From assembly GCA_002162955.1 (NCBI GenBank), contig MABD01000038.1, positions 38,370 through 102,369 of the forward strand: a stretch of 64,000 nt of DNA, read 5' to 3'. How positions within the stretch are numbered: the first letter of the stretch is position 1; each line of letters begins with the position of its first letter. The stretch comes from Gammaproteobacteria bacterium 45_16_T64 (lineage in GTDB: Bacteria; Pseudomonadota; Gammaproteobacteria; Pseudomonadales; Ketobacteraceae). Positions 27,559-35,728 of the stretch are shown here, piece after piece. Under the pieces are notes generated by a model. The model was not told the origin of the DNA and did not search any database. It saw only the letters and a program-made list of their open reading frames with translations. The translations under genes and the position numbers were made by a program.

Positions 27559-28640
27559 TGCCTGAACCTCTGAAAAACGCCTACAACGAAGCATATATTC
27601 TAACGTTAATCTCGAGTTTCACGACGATATGCGAAACCTTTGATTCTAAGTTATTTCATCAACTAATCTTTGATGAGAATTGGGATGATCGTGAGCTAAA
27701 GGATAGGATGGATCATATTGCTAGAATGATTCACCAAGTTCTGAATGTTGATTATGTACAGGCGCTGTCGATATTAAAGCCTGTCTGTCAGGATTTTGGT
27801 GGCTACGAAGCGATGTTTTTCCCACACTATGTTGAACTGTATGGAATGGAGCATTGGGCTGAATCGATTGATGCATTGGAGCATATGACACAATATTCTA
27901 GTTCAGAGTTTGCCGTGCGGCCTTTTATTATCAAAGCCCCAAAAAAGATGATGAAACAGATGTTGCGATGGACTAAACATAAGAGTCATCATGTGCGCAG
28001 ATTATCCTCTGAAGGGTGTCGGCCTCGTTTACCTTGGGCTATGGCGTTGCCTGAGTTTAAACAAGATCCTGAGCTTATTCTTCCTATTCTCGAGCGGTTA
28101 AAAAATGATGAATCTGAATATGTTCGAAGAAGTGTTGCTAATAATATAAATGATATAGCAAAAGATAATGTTTCTATCGTCAAAGATATCGCTGGTCAAT
28201 GGTTGGGGGGTAGCGAACATACTGATTGGATTGTAAAGCATGGGTGTCGAACGCTGCTTAAACAAGCTGATTCTGATATTCTTAAGTTGTTTGGGTATAC
28301 CCCAGTAAAGTCATTACGTATTTCTGATTTTACGCTAAAAAAGTCGACGATAGAAATTGGATCGGAATTGAATTTTTCTTTCAGTCTCAATTGTAAGGGG
28401 GAGAACCTTGGGAAGTTGAGAATAGAATACGCGATCGATTATATGAAATCTAATGGAAAGCAGTCGCGTAAAATATTTAAAATCAGCGAAGGTGACGTCT
28501 TCGGTAATGAAAAAATCCTTTCAAGAAAACAATCTTTTAAAGAAATGAGTACGCGAAAACACTATGCGGGAGAGCACTGCATTAGTATTATTGTTAATGG
28601 TGTTGATTTAGGTGGTGTTGGTTTTTTGGTGAAACCCTAG
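27558..28640 (+). CDS. alkC: AlkC-type alkyladenine DNA glycosylase with C-terminal Ig-like domain
   Basis: About 360 residues from the ATG at 27558. The HEAT-like repeat core (residues about 100-260) contains the AlkC signature RRLSSEGCRPRLPWAMAL, followed by ESEYVRRSVANNINDIAKDN and DWIVKHGCRTLLKQAD. The last ~95 residues (ISDFTLKKSTIEIGSELNFS...) are beta-rich and match the Ig-like extension found in a subset of AlkC proteins. These enzymes excise 3-methyladenine and related lesions without base flipping. A second alkylation-repair gene, the Ada-like one, lies 0.7 kb further on the opposite strand. Confidence 0.85.
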   Translation: MPEPLKNAYNEAYILTLISSFTTICETFDSKLFHQLIFDENWDDRELKDRMDHIARMIHQVLNVDYVQALSILKPVCQDFGGYEAMFFPHYVELYGMEHWAESIDALEHMTQYSSSEFAVRPFIIKAPKKMMKQMLRWTKHKSHHVRRLSSEGCRPRLPWAMALPEFKQDPELILPILERLKNDESEYVRRSVANNINDIAKDNVSIVKDIAGQWLGGSEHTDWIVKHGCRTLLKQADSDILKLFGYTPVKSLRISDFTLKKSTIEIGSELNFSFSLNCKGENLGKLRIEYAIDYMKSNGKQSRKIFKISEGDVFGNEKILSRKQSFKEMSTRKHYAGEHCISIIVNGVDLGGVGFLVKP

Positions 28641-28807
28641 CGTTTATAAAATCAGTGAGATAAAACGATAGAATTGGGTATCGGATAAAATAGGGCGATC
28701 TCTGTTTTGAGTAACATTGATATACTTCTATTCAAAAGCAAAAAGCTATTCCGATACCTATATATTTTAACAACACAACGTCATCCTAAAGCCGTTACTC
28801 TGTAGAG

Positions 28808-29089
28808 TTAACCTTGTGCTTCAACGCTGATGTTTTTGCTTATCTCTGATATGTCGCTTGTCTTAAATAGTGTCTTATCCGATTCACTCGGCATAAATTC
28901 TGCAACAGAATCGAGAACGCCTTGACGTATGGTTTTATCAATCGCCATGGTTATTCCTAGCCACCCCAATAACGCAAATTTTCGACCAGTATTTTTTTTG
29001 GCTGTAGGTTTATCTTCACGTAATTTTTTTTCTATTAGTGTGTTTAGGTGGTCTCGTTTCTTAATTAGAGAATCACTGTTGTCGAACAT
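28808..29089 (-). CDS. Hypothetical protein (93 aa) with central hydrophobic segment
   Basis: Unrecognised. An excellent GAGGAAGG ribosome site precedes the ATG, supporting a real gene. The N-terminal 35 residues are basic and helical (KKRDHLNTLIEKKLREDKP); a hydrophobic segment follows (FALLGWLGITMAI), then an acidic tail. It could be a small inner-membrane or membrane-associated protein. It converges with alkC across a 167-bp gap that holds a separated 9-bp inverted repeat (28677-28685 with 28750-28758). Confidence 0.55.
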   Translation of the reverse strand: MFDNSDSLIKKRDHLNTLIEKKLREDKPTAKKNTGRKFALLGWLGITMAIDKTIRQGVLDSVAEFMPSESDKTLFKTSDISEISKNISVEAQG

Positions 29090-29209
29090 GATACCTTCCT
29101 CGTCGTATTTTATTTTTTAGTAGAAATTCAAATCTAGCTGAGGAATTTTATTTGTCAAAATAATTAACGTTACCTGGCGCGGTCTATTGAGGGTGAATTG
29201 CTACAATTT

Positions 29210-29247
29210 GGTGCGTTTTTTTGGTGCGTTTTTTTTGATGCTTTTTT
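29210..29247. repeat. Three T-rich tandem units in an intergenic gap
   Basis: GGTGCG followed by seven T, GGTGCG followed by eight T, then GATGC followed by six T. The gap 29090-29353 otherwise shows no supported gene. On the minus strand the units are A-rich and lie downstream of the Ada-like gene. They may be a slippage-prone tract; no hairpin is associated. Confidence 0.6.
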
Positions 29248-29353
29248 ACGGATAAAACGGCAATGGTAAGAAGTTTTTCACGCAGGATATACCAATCCGC
29301 TAACTGGTTGATATACCTCGAACAATTGCCGATACGTTGGATGTAGAAAGACG

Positions 29354-30205
29354 TTAGCCTTGCTGTGATGACTCCCAACCAATCATTGCGGCCTTGCGTT
29401 CAGGCAACCAGCGATAATTTCCGAATGATCCATTTTTTTGTATCACTCGATGGCAAGGGATTAGGTAGGCGATAGTATTCTTACCGATTGCAGATCCGAC
29501 TGCTCTGGATGCAGAGGGGGCATCGATGTGTTTTGCAAGTCCTTGGTAATGGGTCAGGCTACCGGAAGGAAGCTCTAATAGTGCTTGCCATACTTTGAGT
29601 TGGAAGTTGGTGCCTTTAAGGTGTACGGAAAGTGATTGTTTGTGGTTCCATTGAGGTGAAAAAATTTGTTGGATTAATGGTTGGGTGTTTTCCTGCTGCG
29701 TACTTAATGATGCATTCTGCCAGCGTTCTTGTAGCTCTATCAGCGCCGCTGCGCGGTTATTAGTAAAGCTAAGATGGCATATACCTTTGCTGGTGGTGGC
29801 AATGAGGCATTCACCGAAAGGAGTTGAATGAAAGCCGTATGCAATATCCATATCCTTTCCTGAACTTTTCAGTTGACCTGGTGTGACGGCTTCACAGTGC
29901 ACTAATAAGTCATGTAAACGGCTCGGGCCACTTAACCCAAGGGATAATGCGGTGTCGGCAATAGGTGTTGGCTCATGAATAATGGATAGGGCGTGTTCTT
30001 TGGTTAGGAACTGCAGAAATCGTTTGGGTGTGATACCTGCCCATCGTGTAAAAAGCCGTTGAAAGTGGAACTCGCTTAAGCCCACTTCATTAGCGATGGA
30101 TTCTAATGGCGTGTTTGCCGGACAGGAATAGAGGTAGCGTATGGCTGCCTCTATTCGATAGTAGTCCTGATGTGTTTCTGGAGACGGTGTGTTGATATTT
30201 TTCAT
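29354..30205 (-). CDS. Ada-like AraC-type regulator/methylated-DNA-protein cysteine methyltransferase
   Basis: The frame extends to 30232, but with a TTG; the ATG at 30205 gives 283 residues. Residues about 12-95 are an AraC-type HTH (LESIANEVGLSEFHFQRLF; GITPKRFLQFLTK). Residues about 115-280 are the O6-alkylguanine-DNA alkyltransferase domain with the acceptor motif IPCHRVIQ and the NYRW loop (GNYRWLPERKAAMIGWE). The N-terminal Ada zinc domain with the phosphotriester-accepting Cys is absent, so methyl-induced activation as in E. coli Ada is not expected. It repairs O6-alkylguanine by suicide transfer. Confidence 0.88.
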   Translation of the reverse strand: MKNINTPSPETHQDYYRIEAAIRYLYSCPANTPLESIANEVGLSEFHFQRLFTRWAGITPKRFLQFLTKEHALSIIHEPTPIADTALSLGLSGPSRLHDLLVHCEAVTPGQLKSSGKDMDIAYGFHSTPFGECLIATTSKGICHLSFTNNRAAALIELQERWQNASLSTQQENTQPLIQQIFSPQWNHKQSLSVHLKGTNFQLKVWQALLELPSGSLTHYQGLAKHIDAPSASRAVGSAIGKNTIAYLIPCHRVIQKNGSFGNYRWLPERKAAMIGWESSQQG

Positions 30206-30252
30206 GGGATTAGCATAAGGCGTTAACCGCAATGAAAGCGACCCAGTTCTTG

Positions 30253-31056
30253 CTAGTCGGTGAAAATAGTCTGCTTGTCTGCAAGGAATTGCTTTACTCG
30301 CAACGGTAATGCAGACATCACCTGACTCATGCCCTGATTGACTAGCCCGTTGATATACACGGGTTTTCCTGCCATCACGGCATCATAGCCCTCTTTAGCG
30401 ACAGTTTGAGAATCCATCCAGAGAAACTTGGGTAGCCGATTAACCGCTTCCCGCGTTCCCATCACTTCATGGAATTCACTGTAGGTAAAGCCCGGGCAGA
30501 GCGCAGTACAAAACACGTTATGCCCCTTGAGCTCCATATCGATCGCTTGGCTAAAATCTAATACGAAGGATTTGGCAGCACCATATAAACTGCCTTTATA
30601 TTGTGGGGAGAATGCGGCAACAGAGGCGATGTTGATGATTCGGCCATACTGGCGCTCTATCATTCCTTCTGAGAAGAGATGACAGAGGTGTACAAGCGAC
30701 GTGTTGAGTACTTGAATAAAGCGCTTGTGGGTGTCCCAGGTGGTTTCTGCAAACCCATCGTCAATGGCATAACCTGCATTATTGATAAGGGCGTCAACTT
30801 GAATGCCTTTGGCGGCAACAGTATCAAAGATGGCCTGAGGTGCATCGGCTTCCGATAGGTCAGATGCGATGACGTAGGCCATGGCACCGTAACGGGCTTT
30901 AATCTCAGCGGCGATTTCGTTTAATTTATCTTCGCGCCGTGCCACTAACACAACATCAAAGCCTTGTTCGGCAAATTCATGGGCAAAAGAAAGACCAATG
31001 CCGGCTGAGGCACCAGTGATCAGTGCAGTTTTTGGGGATTCGTAAGCATCCGTCAT
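30253..31056 (-). CDS. Short-chain dehydrogenase/reductase
   Basis: A 267-residue classical SDR. Cofactor motif ALITGASAGIGLSFAHEF, followed by VVLVARREDKLNEIA (basic residues after strand 2 favour NADPH), ALINNAGYAIDDG, and the active-site Ser plus Tyr-Lys in IASVAAFSPQYKGSLYGAAK. It resembles the DltE/YbbO-like long-chain aldehyde or ketone reductases; the substrate is unknown. Cytosolic. Minus-strand, 47 bp upstream of the Ada-like gene, so co-transcription is possible. Confidence 0.88.
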   Translation of the reverse strand: MTDAYESPKTALITGASAGIGLSFAHEFAEQGFDVVLVARREDKLNEIAAEIKARYGAMAYVIASDLSEADAPQAIFDTVAAKGIQVDALINNAGYAIDDGFAETTWDTHKRFIQVLNTSLVHLCHLFSEGMIERQYGRIINIASVAAFSPQYKGSLYGAAKSFVLDFSQAIDMELKGHNVFCTALCPGFTYSEFHEVMGTREAVNRLPKFLWMDSQTVAKEGYDAVMAGKPVYINGLVNQGMSQVMSALPLRVKQFLADKQTIFTD

Positions 31057-31143
31057 CAGAACACTCCTTCGCTAAGGTTGAGGGAATGGTTGGGGATGTT
31101 AGCAATGGGATGGTGGCTTGACTAGTGAAAATCGCGGGCAATA

Positions 31144-31172
31144 AAAAACCGCTCAAAGGGTGAGCGGTTTTT
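31144..31172 (-). terminator. Rho-independent terminator after serA
   Basis: The stem AAAAACCGCTCA/TGAGCGGTTTTT (31144-31155 and 31161-31172) encloses a 5-nt loop; on the minus strand it ends in a T-run. It lies 39 bp beyond the serA stop, in the correct orientation for serA. Confidence 0.88.
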
Positions 31173-31211
31173 CATGATAGATTCTGAGAAAGGCGTGTAA
31201 ACGCGCTTTGC

Positions 31212-32441
31212 TTAGAACAATGCGCGGGTACGCATGGTGCCTTTTACAGACTTGATCTTTTCCAGTGCTAGCTCGCCGTATTCAGCGTCAACATCAATAA
31301 CTACGTAACCAATGTCGCCTCGGGTTTGTAAGTACTGACCACAGATGTTGATATTGTTCTCTGAAAATACTTGGTTGATCTCAGACATGACGCCTGGAAT
31401 ATTTTCATGGATGTGCAGTAAGCGATGTACATTTTCGTGAACTGGCAGTGCAACTTCAGGAAAGTTAACAGACGATACAGTCGATCCATTGTCGCTATAT
31501 TTAACGAACTTTTCGGACACTTCACCCCCAATATTAACCTGAGCTTCCAAGGTGCTTCCGCCCACGTGTGGAGTAAGGATGACACGGTCAAATTGACGTA
31601 ACGGCGAGATAAACTCTTCGTTGTTAGAGCGGGGTTCAACTGGGAATACGTCGATGGCAGCACCCAGTAGCTTACCTGAAGATAGCGTCTCGGTTAATGC
31701 ATCGATATCGATCACGGTACCGCGTGAGGCATTGATCAATACTGCGCTATCTTTCATTTTCGCGAGTTGATCTGCGCCGATCATGTCTTGCGTGCTAGGA
31801 AGTTCAGGTACGTGCATGCTGACGATGTCAGCAGTTTCCAGTAACTGATCAAGGCTGTCGACTTGGTAAGCGTTGCCTAGGGGTAATTTAGTGGTGGTAT
31901 CGTAGAACGCAACTTTCATACCGAGGGCTTCAGCCAATACACTAAGCTGAGAACCAATGTTTCCGTATCCAACGATACCGAGGATCTTGCCACGTATTTC
32001 GAAGGAGTTAGCGGCAGATTTGTTCCACTCGCCGCGATGGGCTTTAGCGCTCTTCTCTGGCACACCACGTAATAATAAGATGGATTGTGCTAATACAAGC
32101 TCAGCAACACTACGGGTGTTGGAGAAAGGGGCGTTGAAGACGGGGATGCCTTTCGTAAGGGCGGCATCAAGGTCAACTTGGTTTGTACCGATACAGAAGC
32201 AACCTACGGCGATCAGCTTCTCGGCTGCGTCGAAGACTTCCTTCGTCAATTGGGTGCGAGAGCGAATACCTACAAAGTGCGCATCGGCGATTTTTTCTTT
32301 TAATTCTTCTTCGGGTAGAGACGTCTTGAGGTACTCAATGTTGCTATAGCCATTGCGTTCAAAGTTATCAACGGCAGATTGATGCACGCCCTCTAGAAGT
32401 AGGACGCGAATCTTGCTTTTATCCAAAGAAATTTTGCTCAT
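31212..32441 (-). CDS. serA: D-3-phosphoglycerate dehydrogenase
   Basis: 409 residues, the E. coli-type length. Substrate domain with GIRSRTQLTKEVFDAA and GCFCIGTNQVDLDAA; NAD domain GKILGIVGYGNIGSQLSVL; catalytic Arg (INASRGTVID), Glu, and His of LTPHVGGSTLEAQ; C-terminal ACT domain (HENIPGVMSEINQVF) for feedback by serine. First step of serine synthesis; the enzyme also reduces 2-oxoglutarate to D-2-hydroxyglutarate. The neighbouring divergent flavoprotein probably recycles that product. Confidence 0.96.
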   Translation of the reverse strand: MSKISLDKSKIRVLLLEGVHQSAVDNFERNGYSNIEYLKTSLPEEELKEKIADAHFVGIRSRTQLTKEVFDAAEKLIAVGCFCIGTNQVDLDAALTKGIPVFNAPFSNTRSVAELVLAQSILLLRGVPEKSAKAHRGEWNKSAANSFEIRGKILGIVGYGNIGSQLSVLAEALGMKVAFYDTTTKLPLGNAYQVDSLDQLLETADIVSMHVPELPSTQDMIGADQLAKMKDSAVLINASRGTVIDIDALTETLSSGKLLGAAIDVFPVEPRSNNEEFISPLRQFDRVILTPHVGGSTLEAQVNIGGEVSEKFVKYSDNGSTVSSVNFPEVALPVHENVHRLLHIHENIPGVMSEINQVFSENNINICGQYLQTRGDIGYVVIDVDAEYGELALEKIKSVKGTMRTRALF

Positions 32442-32597
32442 GAGTGAAAACCGTAATGTTAGCGATACCGAAAAAAATGGGTGCGTATGTTATCATATTC
32501 TGCCCTGATGTTGTGCGGATGCAGTTATTTTATCTAATGTCCGTATAATGCAAGCGGGTATCCCATTGAAAGTGTTACAAAATTAAGAGTATTGATT

Positions 32598-33995
32598 ATG
32601 GCAGAGCAGGAACAAATCATCATTGATTTAGCAGCATTGGTGGACGAAGGGCGGATAAAGACAGACCCAGATAGCCTAAAACAGTTTGGTTGTGATTGGA
32701 CCAAAATGTATGATCCTGCTCCGTTAGCGATCTTATTCCCAAAAACGACCGAGCAAGTACAAGCGATTGTGCGTTATGCCAATGAGCATAAGATTGGCTT
32801 GGTGCCCTCTGGCGGGCGTACTGGCCTATCGGCCGCCGCAGTGGCTGCTCATGGTGAAGTCGTCGTGGCATTTGATGCGATGAATCAAATCAGCGACTTT
32901 ATTGAGACTGATCGCTCGGTACGTTGTGGCCCAGGTGTCATTACTGAGCAGCTACAACAATTCGCCGAAGACAATGGCCTGTATTACCCCGTGGACTTCG
33001 CATCAGCGGGTTCTAGCCAGCTTGGAGGTAATATTTCGACCAACGCAGGCGGAATCAAAGTGATTCGCTATGGCCTGACCCGTGAGTGGGTGGCAGGTCT
33101 TAAAGTGGTGACCGGTAAGGGCGATCTATTAGAATTAAATAATGACTTGGTCAAAAATGCGACAGGTTATGATCTGCGACATCTCTTTATCGGCGCAGAA
33201 GGGACGCTTGGTTTTATTGTTGAGGCTACCATGCGCTTGGCTCGTACCCCAAAGAACCTGAATGTATTGGTGCTGGGTGTCTCCGAATTTGATGCCATCA
33301 TGAACGTATTGAATGCCTTTCAGAGTAAGATTGATCTGACGGCATTTGAATTTTTCTCAGAACGCTCTGTGCAGTTAGTGACTGGCCGAGGCGATGTGCC
33401 ACGTCCTTTCGAAACACAAGCGCCGTATTACGCGTTAATTGAATTCGAAGCGGTATCTGAACAAATACTCGAAGAAGCCATGTCTTTGTTTGAATACTGC
33501 ATGGAAGAGGGTTGGGTGCTAGATGGCGTGATGAGTCAAAGTGACGCGCAACTGAAAGCGTTATGGCGTTTACGTGAAGATATCAGCGAAACTATTTCAG
33601 AATACACGCCGTACAAGAATGATATCTCAGTGGTTGTGTCAAAGGTGCCTGCGTTCTTACACGATATCGATGACATTGTTTCGAAGCAGTATCCTGATTT
33701 TGAAATCATATGGTTCGGGCATATTGGCGACGGTAATCTGCACCTCAATATTCTGAAGCCAGAAAATCTTGCCAAAGAAGACTTCTTTGAGCGTTGCTTG
33801 CAGGTTAACAAGCAGGTTTTTGAAACCGTTGAAAAGTATGGTGGCAGTGTCTCTGCGGAGCACGGTGTGGGTATGACGAAGAAAGACTACCTCACCTATA
33901 CTCGTAGTGAAACCGAGATCAACTATATGAAGGCGATGAAAGCCGTATTTGACCCTAACGGTGTGATGAACCCCGGTAAGGTATTTGATCTGTGA
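32598..33995 (+). CDS. FAD-linked D-2-hydroxyglutarate dehydrogenase-like oxidoreductase
   Basis: 465 residues from the ATG at 32598 (the TTG six bases earlier is less likely). PCMH-type FAD domain with GLVPSGGRTGLSAAAV, GSSQLGGNISTNAGGIKV and GATGYDLR-like NATGYDLRHLFIGAEGTLG; C-terminal FAD-oxidase domain with metal-binding His in IWFGHIGDGNLHLNI and SAEHGVGMTKKDYL. This is the D2HGDH/DLD family. Divergent from serA: in Pseudomonas the paired enzyme oxidises the D-2-hydroxyglutarate formed by SerA and drives serine synthesis, and the same pairing is seen here. It overlaps the next gene by 4 bp. Confidence 0.88.
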   Translation: MAEQEQIIIDLAALVDEGRIKTDPDSLKQFGCDWTKMYDPAPLAILFPKTTEQVQAIVRYANEHKIGLVPSGGRTGLSAAAVAAHGEVVVAFDAMNQISDFIETDRSVRCGPGVITEQLQQFAEDNGLYYPVDFASAGSSQLGGNISTNAGGIKVIRYGLTREWVAGLKVVTGKGDLLELNNDLVKNATGYDLRHLFIGAEGTLGFIVEATMRLARTPKNLNVLVLGVSEFDAIMNVLNAFQSKIDLTAFEFFSERSVQLVTGRGDVPRPFETQAPYYALIEFEAVSEQILEEAMSLFEYCMEEGWVLDGVMSQSDAQLKALWRLREDISETISEYTPYKNDISVVVSKVPAFLHDIDDIVSKQYPDFEIIWFGHIGDGNLHLNILKPENLAKEDFFERCLQVNKQVFETVEKYGGSVSAEHGVGMTKKDYLTYTRSETEINYMKAMKAVFDPNGVMNPGKVFDL

Positions 33996-34651
33996 GTTAT
34001 CAGCATCAATGGATCAGTGGCGAATGTGACTTGCCTGTAGGTAAAGTGGTGTGTGTGGGGCGAAATTACGCAGAGCATGCTAAAGAACTCAACAACCCCA
34101 TTCCAAGCACCCCCATGCTATTTATTAAACCTGCTACGTCAGTGGTGGGGCTTGGTGTGCCGATTGCTATCCCGCAAGGAAAAGGTAGCTGTCATCATGA
34201 ACTGGAAGTGTCAGTCTTGATAGGCAAAGAGCTGTGTAATGTCACCAGTGACGAAGCGGTTGATGGCATTGTTGGTTATGGTCTAGGGTTGGATTTGACA
34301 CTGCGTGATGTTCAAAATGCGTTAAAAGAAAAAGGTCATCCGTGGGAAGTGGCCAAATCTTTTGATGGTGCCTGTCCGTTGTCACCCTTTGTGCCTGCGG
34401 TTGATATTACCGATCCGCTAGCATTAGATCTCACGCTTATACGCAATGGTCAGGTTCAGCAGCAAGGTAATACCTCTGAAATGATTACAGGTATTTTCGA
34501 CTTGATTGCCTATATGTCGTCCATTTTTACGTTACGCCCCGGTGACGTTGTAATGACAGGTACGCCTGCGGGTGTTGGCCCTCTTAATCGTGGGGATCAA
34601 TTGTGTTTGAAACTGGGTGTTGATAGAGAGTTTGGGGTTTCCGTCAGGTAG
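33992..34651 (+). CDS. Fumarylacetoacetate hydrolase-family protein (YcgM-like)
   Basis: 219 residues, starting with GTG in a 4-bp overlap with the preceding gene, so translationally coupled. The FAH C-terminal fold is clear: CVGRNYAEHAKELNNPIP, MLFIKPATSVVG, CHHELEVSVLIGKEL (metal Glu), GYGLGLDLTLRDVQ, KSFDGACPLSPFVP, DVVMTGTPAGVGPLNRGD. Homologues act as acylpyruvases or oxaloacetate decarboxylases. Coupling to the D2HGDH-like gene suggests cleanup of a keto-acid by-product; this is inference. Confidence 0.88.
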   Translation: MSYQHQWISGECDLPVGKVVCVGRNYAEHAKELNNPIPSTPMLFIKPATSVVGLGVPIAIPQGKGSCHHELEVSVLIGKELCNVTSDEAVDGIVGYGLGLDLTLRDVQNALKEKGHPWEVAKSFDGACPLSPFVPAVDITDPLALDLTLIRNGQVQQQGNTSEMITGIFDLIAYMSSIFTLRPGDVVMTGTPAGVGPLNRGDQLCLKLGVDREFGVSVR

Positions 34652-34846
34652 GTTGGTCATCGTGTCTGGCCTTAGCGCTTTGACGAACCTATTTTTGTCG
34701 GTGGTTTTTACAAACGTTGTATTCATCAAGAGGGTTGTCTTGCTAACGTATTGATATTTATATCATTTTGGCTTTGTTTTATTTTGGTGTGTATTTTGCA
34801 TGTAGTTGTTCGCAAATTAAACACCTAAATAAATAGAGATGGACAC

Positions 34847-35578
34847 ATGAAAGCTAAATCCTTAATACTTGCAGGCTTAATGGCCAGTTCAACTATGGCA
34901 AATGCTATTGTTGTCACTGTTCAGGACAACATTGCAGATAATACATACATTTCAACTCCCAACAGTATTGTTGGTCAATTTGATATTAATGCAGCGCTCC
35001 CAAATGATGGTTCTTATCTTAACCCATACGAGATAAATTCAGCGACAGCAAATTATAGTTTTGCCGATGATGGTGACCTAGGTCTCACTAATACAGTGTA
35101 TAACAGTTACACGCGTTCTGGTTCTTCTTCATATTATCGTAATAAAATTGATTATTATTTCGACGACAACGAACAGGTTCAAGTGACTACCTCATTTGAA
35201 GAGTCTACAAATGGCTCTGATTGGTCTCAGACTAGTTCCTATACTGGTACACAGTATGATGGGCGTTCAGGTGGCTGTGGTTGGTTTTCATGTAATTACA
35301 ATTATTACTACACTAGAAACTATGACGAGAGTACTGGATATACAGGTTTGTTTGAAATAGAGCAAATATTTGATGCCGACTCAATTAATGACTTAGCAGC
35401 AGACGGGATTGTTGACTTTACTGTGACTGCAACTACAGGTGACCTAATTTTTGGTTCAGGTTCTTTAACTGTAGATATAAGCGAGAATCCTGTGGCAGTA
35501 ACTGAGCCGGCTAGTCTTGCATTTTTTGGCTTGGGTTTAGTGTCATTAGGTTACCTTCGTCGTAGGCTATCTGCTTAA
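34847..35578 (+). CDS. PEP-CTERM sorting-domain protein (243 aa), Tyr/Ser-rich
   Basis: Signal peptide MKAKSLILAGLMASSTMANA, then an exported, Tyr-, Ser- and Asn-rich domain with a small Cys pair in GGCGWFSCNYNYYY. The C-terminus TEPASLAFFGLGLVSLGYLR followed by RR is a PEP-CTERM signal in which Pro-Glu-Pro is TEP. Predicted to be processed by exosortase and displayed outside the cell. No family recognised for the mature part. Promoter region 34652-34846 is AT-rich; a strong hairpin follows the gene. Confidence 0.78.
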   Translation: MKAKSLILAGLMASSTMANAIVVTVQDNIADNTYISTPNSIVGQFDINAALPNDGSYLNPYEINSATANYSFADDGDLGLTNTVYNSYTRSGSSSYYRNKIDYYFDDNEQVQVTTSFEESTNGSDWSQTSSYTGTQYDGRSGGCGWFSCNYNYYYTRNYDESTGYTGLFEIEQIFDADSINDLAADGIVDFTVTATTGDLIFGSGSLTVDISENPVAVTEPASLAFFGLGLVSLGYLRRRLSA

Positions 35579-35608
35579 CTGGAATAGAGATTGATTTTTT
35601 AGTTAGAA

Positions 35609-35641
35609 GCAATGTGGGGCCTGGGATCGGCCTTGCATTGC
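35609..35641 (+). terminator. Hairpin after the PEP-CTERM gene
   Basis: GCAATGTGGGGCC (35609-35621) pairs with GGCCTTGCATTGC (35629-35641) through a 13-bp stem with three G-U pairs and a 7-nt loop. It lies 31 bp after the stop codon. The T-tract is weak, so termination may be partial and the following fusion gene could be read through. Confidence 0.55.
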
Positions 35642-35728
35642 ATTCAAATATAAACTATTTGTGTATTTTGCGCCGGTGAGCTTTCACTGGAGAATAAGAT
35701 TCTATTACCCTCGGATGTACTGCCTTTT

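Noticed and set aside
29184..29378. 64-residue minus-strand frame ending in a Lys-rich tail
   Set aside because: The Lys-rich tail is only the reverse reading of the T-tract units. The start overlaps the Ada-like gene end and no ribosome site is seen.
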